Assembly (NCBI GenBank): GCA_031213475.1
Contig: JARUPZ010000034.1
Location: forward strand, 3,123,114-3,187,113
Origin: Nereocystis luetkeana
Lineage: Eukaryota; Sar; Phaeophyceae; Laminariales; Laminariaceae
Direction: 5' to 3'
DNA length: 64,000 nucleotides
Positions 58,111-64,000 of this stretch are shown in pieces (the first letter of the stretch is position 1; each line of letters opens with the position of its first letter). The notes under the pieces were generated by a model. It was not told the origin of the DNA. It saw nothing but the letters and a program-made list of their open reading frames with translations, and ran no database searches. The position numbers and the translations under genes are program-made.

Positions 58111-59040
58111 TTCGAGATGTTAAATAGTTCCTGTCGTCCCGGATAGGTTTTCCACTGCTGACATTAATATGAATAGTCGCAACGACTACCGAAGGTCACG
58201 AAGCCGAGCTTTTCCCGCACTTGGTCGATGACAACAACAACAACGACGAACAACGACAAGAACAACAACGGCATATGAAGACGGTTGGTTTCCGACGTCG
58301 CCCGTCGTAAAGTGGTCACTACATTTCACCCGGTCCTCTCGAAACGCCCCTCAAAGACTAGTTCGTATACAGTCAACCAAAGGGGCGCCCTGCTTTTACA
58401 TACGTGGGCCGGGCTCGACCTTTTTTTGCCTTGTGGGTCCCGGGATAACAGGATAACAGGGATTCCGCGGCCCGAAAAAAAAAGGGTACAGTTTCTGCTG
58501 CGTCTATCGCACTGTACGCAGGAGGTATGCAGTTCTGTGCCAACCTTGTATTAGTAACAGGCTACTGCTGTAGTGATCAGAGGCCGCGGTGGATACAAAA
58601 GAAACACCTGGTACGCGTATATATCCCCGTATGTGTGCACACCATTCTGTTTTTGGTTGTCGTTGCTACTGGATGTCCCCCCGGCAAGATATTGCAAGAA
58701 ACCGGGACACTGGTCCAGGCGTAGATTTCTTATTTTGGACAGGGTGTGTTGCACACTCAACTTTAGTATAAACGTTTCGGAGTTTCTTGTTCCCCCCGGA
58801 AGTATCACGCTGACTTTCCTTGCGAGGGCTCTTGCTTATGGCATGCTGTATCATGAGAGGACCGGCAGTGTTTTGGTTTTGTTCTACCCCGTTTTTGTTC
58901 TCGTCTTCCCCCTTCTTTCTCGCTCCCTTCTATTGATAGTTGATACGAAACCTGAACGTGGAAGCGTGGTGAGCTTAAGCTTCATTTTTACCAATCCGCC
59001 GGAGGACAATTGAAAGAAACAAAAAAAATAACATGTGATT
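58111..59040. other. No recognised gene
   Basis: (CAA)n at 58231-58270. Long frames on both strands over 58285-59013 show no family resemblance. Confidence 0.4.
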
Positions 59041-59044
59041 GCAG

Positions 59045-59175
59045 CCTCTTATTTTGTCTCCGTCCTCCGCACTGCGATATACCTGGTATACATACGTGTA
59101 TTGCAACTTTTATCGCGACTCGAGTGCGTTCAACCGTTTGTTCCGTCGTCGACTCGCGTCTGGAGTAGCGTATGC
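59045..59175 (-). mobile_element. SINE fragment, reverse orientation
   Basis: CTTTTATCGCGACTCGAGTG and CCGTCGTCGACTCGCGTCTG match the minus strand of the SINE body. A TACCTGGTATACAT insertion lies at 59080-59093 where the 9290 copy reads CTACGGCACG. Confidence 0.6.
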
Positions 59176-59483
59176 GCAGGGCCGACGACTGCATGATAGA
59201 TTGAGTCGGTGGTTGAGATAGGGAAAGCCTTGGCGCTGGTACGGATAGGTTGTACACAACTGTGGGCAACTGTTGTGTGCGCTCGCTGGTGCAAGAGGCT
59301 TAAAGAGAGGCTAAAAGAGGAAGAAAAACACAAGGAGAGATTTTCAGGTTCGGACGTCTCAAATCACCGAGATAAAAAATAAGGCATGCCCTACAAGGCG
59401 CATGCCGCATCAAGATATGCCCTGTCAATTGCCGCGGTCGTGTAAATAAGCACTTATCTTCGCTTGTGATCATGTGATGATAT

Positions 59484-59747
59484 ACCGTATGACACTATCA
59501 CCCGTGTGATAAGATAACAAACCCACTCTCGGACGAATTTCCAAGCTGATTTTCTCGACGACGGAGAGCGTGCAAACGCCGAGCGATATCGCGTTGATGG
59601 AAAAGGTCTCGACGAGATATTTACAACGCCACAATTTTTGTTGTGCGTAGCGCCTCCATTCGTGTTGGAAAAACTCGGCTCGGAAAATTCGCTTCAGGGG
59701 ATGTGTGTTCGATATATCTTAACACCCGTGTGATAGTGCCATACGGT
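59484..59747. mobile_element. MITE family D, best-preserved copy
   Basis: Ends ACCGTATGACACTATCACCC with GTGTGAT, and CACCCGTGTGATAGTGCCAT with ACGGT, giving inverted repeats of about 27 bp. Full interior, 264 bp, non-coding. Confidence 0.9.
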
Positions 59748-60305
59748 ACTTCGTACACCTTCAGTTTCTCTCCTGTGTTTAGGTTTTTTCGTTTCTTCGT
59801 ACTTTTATTCTTTTTTTTTTTCGGGTCCACATACGATATGTCCCATGGATGGATGTGTTCCGGGTCTATTTTGGTTGCAAGTGATACGGGACGATATATC
59901 ACAGCTAGTTTTTAATAGTACGGTCCCCTTGCGTAGTGCTGCTGCGGCGTTCCTACGTACTGTTTGTTTTTGTGATTTGCTTGTTTTCTCCCATCGAGAC
60001 GCTTTTTTCGTTTAGCCTGTTTTTGTGACCCCGGGATAGGTTTGGGAGGAATCAGCCGTAACACTGTGAGAACATCACCATCATGATCATCATATAGCCA
60101 GGATGCGCTTTGGAGGTGCCGTGCGAGTGTTACCGAAAACTTGCACGCTATCACCGCGAGCAATGCAGACGGCCCCACACCGGGGGGACGGGCGGGGATG
60201 GGCGTAAGATAGTCAGGCATCGACAGAATCCCCGCAGATTCGAAGTCGGTTTGTCGTAATCGCAAACGAAGCCTCCCGTGTCAGCAGTCGTTACAGATAA
60301 TATAT

Positions 60306-60545
60306 TGCGTTCGTCGACTGAGACCTATCGATCTGCCAATCGGATGCGGCCTACGCACATCGGCACAGATCATCTAGATCATTACTATCCTAACGTTCCC
60401 TCACGAGATGCTGCGCAGGATCTGTATTGCACAGATCCAACCTGTGCTAGACCATGCAGGTTGTTCTGTTCCCACCCGGCGACATGAGCTAGACCATAGA
60501 GACCAAGAACATAGCTTCCCGGACACATCTAGATCGTGGGAGTGG
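60306..60545. repeat. GATC-rich repeat family J, copy 3
   Basis: ACAGATCATCTAGATCATTA, GGATCTGTATTGCACAGATC, CCACCCGGCGACATGAGCTA and CACATCTAGATCGTGGGAGT match the other J copies in order. Confidence 0.7.
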
Positions 60546-60775
60546 GGATCGAGATGTGAGCTCCCGTGAACACGGTTGCAGCCTCTGAGGGATGAGCTGG
60601 TATCAGTCGTATGACTGTGTGGCGCCGGCACCTATTCGGGCCCTCGCTGGTTCGATCCCAGTAAGTTAAGAGCCAACCGGCCCGTATGACTAGCGGTCCG
60701 TGTGAGTGGGGGGAAGGGCTCGAACGCCGCTGGAGACGCCTAAATGTCTGTGCTGCCCAGGTGAGTAGACACTAA

Positions 60776-61165
60776 CTAAACACAACACTAGCCAAACGTT
60801 ACAATATCAATAGCCCAATAGTGCCCTATTCATAGCCAAACGTTACACTATTAATAGCCGAACAGTACACTAGCCAAACGTTACACTATTGATAGCCGAA
60901 CAGCACACTAGCCACACGTTACTCTACTAATAGCCGAACAGTACAATATCAATAGCCCAACAGTACCCTATTCATAGCCAAACGCTACACTATTAATAGC
61001 CGAACAGTACACTAGCCAAACGTTACACTATTGATATCCGAACAGTACACTAACCAAACGTTACTCTGTTAATAGCCGAACATTACACTAACCAAACGTT
61101 ACACTATTAATAGACGAACAGTCACTAGATAAACATTACACTGGCCAAAGGCTACAGTAGCCGAA
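60776..61165. repeat. Minisatellite, about 37-40 bp unit
   Basis: About ten units of AGCCAAACGTTACACTATTA with ATAGCCGAACAGTACACT. Each unit contains a TATTAATA or TATTGATA core. Confidence 0.95.
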
Positions 61166-61194
61166 CGTTTTTGTTTACAGCCTTACACACGTTG

Positions 61195-61452
61195 GACAGA
61201 TCACGATCTATGTATATACAGATATATCATCTACAGATAGATCATCTACTCGTTCATCTCCTCGGAGAACCTATCCTGCTGTGATGAGATGTTGTACGGG
61301 ACAGATCCAACCCAGGAAACATGTCCTAGATCATGTAGATTATAAACGGCTCCCACCCGGCAATATGACCTATAGATCACACAGATCATACAGATCACAT
61401 AGATCAGGAATGTATCTGCCCAGAAAGATCTAGATCATGATGAGGGTGGGAA
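61195..61452. repeat. GATC-rich repeat family J, copy 4
   Basis: ACAGATAGATCATCTACTCG, GGGACAGATCCAACCCAGG, CCACCCGGCAATATGACC and AGATCTAGATCATGATGAGG. Confidence 0.75.
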
Positions 61453-61574
61453 TGATCTGCAGATTAGCTGTCTGGGGAGTGCAATCTTGTTGGGGGATTT
61501 GTTTTGTTTATCGTCACTTTTACAGTAGGTTCCAGCTCAACTCGCAGCTTCTATATGATAGGGCTATTATTAAG

Positions 61575-61765
61575 GCTCATCCTTACCGGAGGGCTTCTTT
61601 TCCGGAATTTCCAAAGGTTGGAAATATCCAGAGAACTATATCAATATTCGAAGGCGTTCTGTCACTATTCGTGATATCCTCCAGAAGCAAAAAAATCATG
61701 TTTGTTAAATTTCACACATTTGGGGGAAAAAATCAGGAAAAATCAGGAAAAATCTGGAAGACTAA
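61575..61765. mobile_element. MITE family C, copy 3, right end lost
   Basis: Left end CTCATCCTTACCGGAGGGC, interior GAAGGCGTTCTGTCACTATT and TGTTAAATTTCACACATTTG as in the copy at 34673. The right terminal repeat is missing. Confidence 0.75.
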
Positions 61766-61929
61766 CAAAATGACATGGTTATAGACTTCAGTATAGTAAG
61801 CAAGCTAACTGACTTTTTAGCCCGACTATTTAGCTAAACACACACGCATCAGTCAGATACCAGGTATACAGTACATACAAACTGCACGCAAGTCCTCAAT
61901 TTTCCGTGCGCAACCATAACTAACTGAAA

Positions 61930-62212
61930 TGCCTAGCCAACTAATCATTAGTCGGCGACTTATGTCAGCCAACTAATATCTAGTCGGCAACTTGTATTCA
62001 GCCAACTAATGTCTAGTCGGCGACTTATGGTCCACCAACTAGTATCTAGTCGGTGACATATAGTCAACCAACTCACAGCTAGTCGGCGTCTAGTATTCAG
62101 CCAGCTAGTATCTAGTCGGCGTCTTACAGGAAGCCAGCTATTAATAATATCTAGTCGGCGATTTACCGTCAGCTAACTAATAACCAGTCGGCGACTTACA
62201 GCCAGCCAGCCC
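61930..62212. repeat. Minisatellite, about 33 bp unit
   Basis: About eight units of CAGCCAACTAATATCTAGTC with GGCGACTTATA. One unit near 62142 contains an extra TATTAATAA. Confidence 0.95.
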
Positions 62213-62849
62213 ACAACCTCACTTCTGCCAACGGTTGCGAATAGGCCTTCCGCCAAATCGGCCACAGTATCATTTGACACGACGCGCCTGATCGTGATCA
62301 CAGCGGCGAGACTACTCCTGTCCTAGCCCCAACCAACGACCATACCCCAACCCTGCGTGTGCTGGTTCCGTGACATGTTGCTATGTGTTTCGTTTCTCCG
62401 TTGTCAGAACGCCTCCCAGGCTAGATGGAGGGGGGTGGGGGGGCAATGCCGGCCGCACCGGAGGATGTGATGCAGATCAACGAGGCACAGGCGAGTGTTG
62501 TGATTTTTTTGACGATGTCGGCGCGAGGGTGTCTAAATATACCAGGGATGGTTGTTAAAACTACTGACTGATAGATGACAGGGGTGGATTTTTTTGACGA
62601 AAATGTTTCTTGGTGGCCGGGCTCCTTGACCAAACGGAGTTGGAATACCACTTATCGTCGGGTTGCACTTTTGGCTCATCTTTTTAATTGGTTTTTGGGT
62701 GAGGTCTAGGGCTCCTATACTACGGTCAAGTGAGTATATAGCCTGAGCATACATTGTTTTATAGGCGCTACCCCTACAAGGCAGACCCTGCCGTAGAACG
62801 CGTCAGAAACGGGCATAAATGCGCGAGCTTTTGACGATATTGGATAGCT

Positions 62850-63125
62850 CACACGTCGGACAGATGAGACAGATCATGATATATCTATCTATCTGTCTAT
62901 CTATCTAAATTGGATCATCTAGAGCCTAACCTTTCCCTTCTGATATGTAATGTGCAAGATCTGTGCGGTACAGATCCAACCCAAGAAACCTGTGCTACTG
63001 TACAGTAGATCATGCAGACTACGGCTCCCACCTGGCAACATGAGCTAGATCATACAGATCATACATGTGCCCTGCAAGATCTAGACCACAAAGGAAGTAG
63101 GAATCGATTATCTGTGCGAGGTGTG
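62850..63125. repeat. GATC-rich repeat family J, copy 5
   Basis: Contains a (CTAT)n run at 62881-62907, then GGTACAGATCCAACCCAAG, CCACCTGGCAACATGAGCTA and GATCATACAGATCATACATG. Confidence 0.75.
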
Positions 63126-63435
63126 GATAGCTTATATGAAAGGTACGAGTATATATGCGTGATATGCTTGACGTTTATGTCGGGAAGCTTGGACGTTTTT
63201 TTATCTTGCTGGCGGCTGTGTTGGCTGGCATATCGAAAATCGAGTTGTTTTTTTGTTGTGCTTGTTAATAGACTACTGTAGCCCGCTTTTCTATTGCCCC
63301 CCTCCCCCCCCCCCCGGCGACGCCTCCCGTTGACTTGGAGATATACAGGTCCATTTATTTCAGTGATACCCTTATTTGCCAATGTACAGTAACCTGAAAG
63401 GTCGGGGTCCGTTCGTTCAATATCGTTTTTTTTTC

Positions 63436-63604
63436 GAGGGATGTTCACGGGTCGGGTCAAACCTCGCGAGTCAGGCCGGGTCGGGTCGGTTAAGGGTGAC
63501 TCCACCCGACCCGCGAGAGTTTGAAAACTTCCTGACCCGACCCGACCCGGCCCGACCGGACCGGACCGGACCCGTGAGATTTGTATGACCCGTGAAAAGC
63601 CCTG
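63436..63604. mobile_element. Small hAT-like MITE
   Basis: Ends GAGGGATGTTCACGGGTC and GACCCGTGAAAAGCCCTG are inverted repeats (rev-comp CAGGGCTTTTCACGGGTC). The interior is a GGGTCGGGTC / CCGACCCGACC hairpin. The ends resemble those of the hAT-like element at 51682. Flanking octamers TTTTTTTC and GTCTTTAC match at only 5 of 8 positions. Confidence 0.7.
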
Positions 63605-63719
63605 GTCTTTACATTTCAGTTCGGACACATCCCCTATCCCCTACATGAGCAGTCCAGGGCTATGGCCTGTCCTATAATGCTAGTCATTTTTTGGTTGACA
63701 ATTTTCCCTCTGTACTTAT

Positions 63720-63812
63720 ATTACGGGGGACCATATTAAATAGGACCTACGGTACACACACAACCTATATATTCCGCTATTTTTACTAACAATATTCGGT
63801 CCTATTTGCTCT
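63720..63812. mobile_element. MITE family A, copy 5, right end truncated
   Basis: ATTACGGGGGACCATATTAA to ACAATATTCGGTCCTATTTG, after which the right terminal GGTCCCCCGTAAT is missing. The last about 190 bp of the window show nothing else. Confidence 0.85.
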
Positions 63813-64000
63813 GTAGTCGAGTTAATCAAGTCTCAAAGGGGTTGAGTAGCAACAGCTGGCGGCTTGTGCCTACCTCTGCACTATTGACGGCGATTGATTA
63901 CAGTGTCGCACCACTGTATTGCGCCAGCTTCGACCCAATGGTTGAAAGACACTTACTTCACTTTTCAACATCACACCCTGTCCCTATAACCTCGACCACC

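Noticed and set aside
58441-58466. Homing-endonuclease-like GGGATAACAGGATAACAGGG
   Set aside because: A short local tandem duplication; no endonuclease gene or intron nearby.
60595-60665. Possible tRNA gene (GGTTCGATCCC box B-like word)
   Set aside because: No cloverleaf with pairing acceptor and anticodon stems could be formed; the box A candidate is poor.
60776-62212. CRISPR array
   Set aside because: Units are contiguous, degenerate minisatellite repeats without unique spacers, in a eukaryotic context.

Overview
The window is eukaryotic nuclear DNA with very low gene density. It holds degenerate LINE and tRNA-derived SINE copies, many short inverted-repeat DNA transposons, minisatellites and microsatellites, an interstitial TTAGGG tract, and one intron-containing host gene that I can recognise. 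A stramenopile (brown-alga-like) nuclear genome would fit, but I infer this only from general character; no species-diagnostic gene is present.

The only convincing host gene is a single-domain histidine phosphotransfer (HPt, Ypd1-like) protein on the + strand. I reconstruct four exons: 17929-17988 (possibly extended upstream), 28806-28913, 29780-29900 and 31209-31318. All junctions are GT-AG and in phase, and they give about 132 residues with the phospho-acceptor His in an AHSIKGAAANL motif. Its first intron is about 10.8 kb and carries complete transposons of several families.

Layout. 0.4-3.3 kb: degenerate tandem repeats split by a SINE. 3.3-4.5 kb: repeat G and an old SINE. 5.0-9.0 kb: a dead LINE (endonuclease, reverse transcriptase, CAA tail). 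9.2-17.7 kb: SINEs, LINE fragments, the TTAGGG tract, microsatellites and repeat G copies. 17.9-31.3 kb: the HPt gene, with a 2.6-kb hAT-like element (perfect 8-bp target duplication, 171-bp tandem array inside), a Harbinger-like element, and others in its introns. 31-64 kb: no recognisable gene. This part is a mosaic of MITE families (called A to F here), repeat G, LINE 3' ends, GATC-rich repeats (J) and minisatellites, with several nested insertions that give a relative order of events.

The most unusual signal is a set of very short near-palindromes: TACCWGGTA (at least 38 exact copies, about 0.5 expected by chance), TACTGCTGTA and CTATTAATAG. Comparison of sibling repeat copies shows that some are exact insertions of 6-7 bp at TA, which looks like transposon excision footprints. 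Elements are named by letters local to this annotation. All similarity statements come from reading by eye; no alignment or database search was run.
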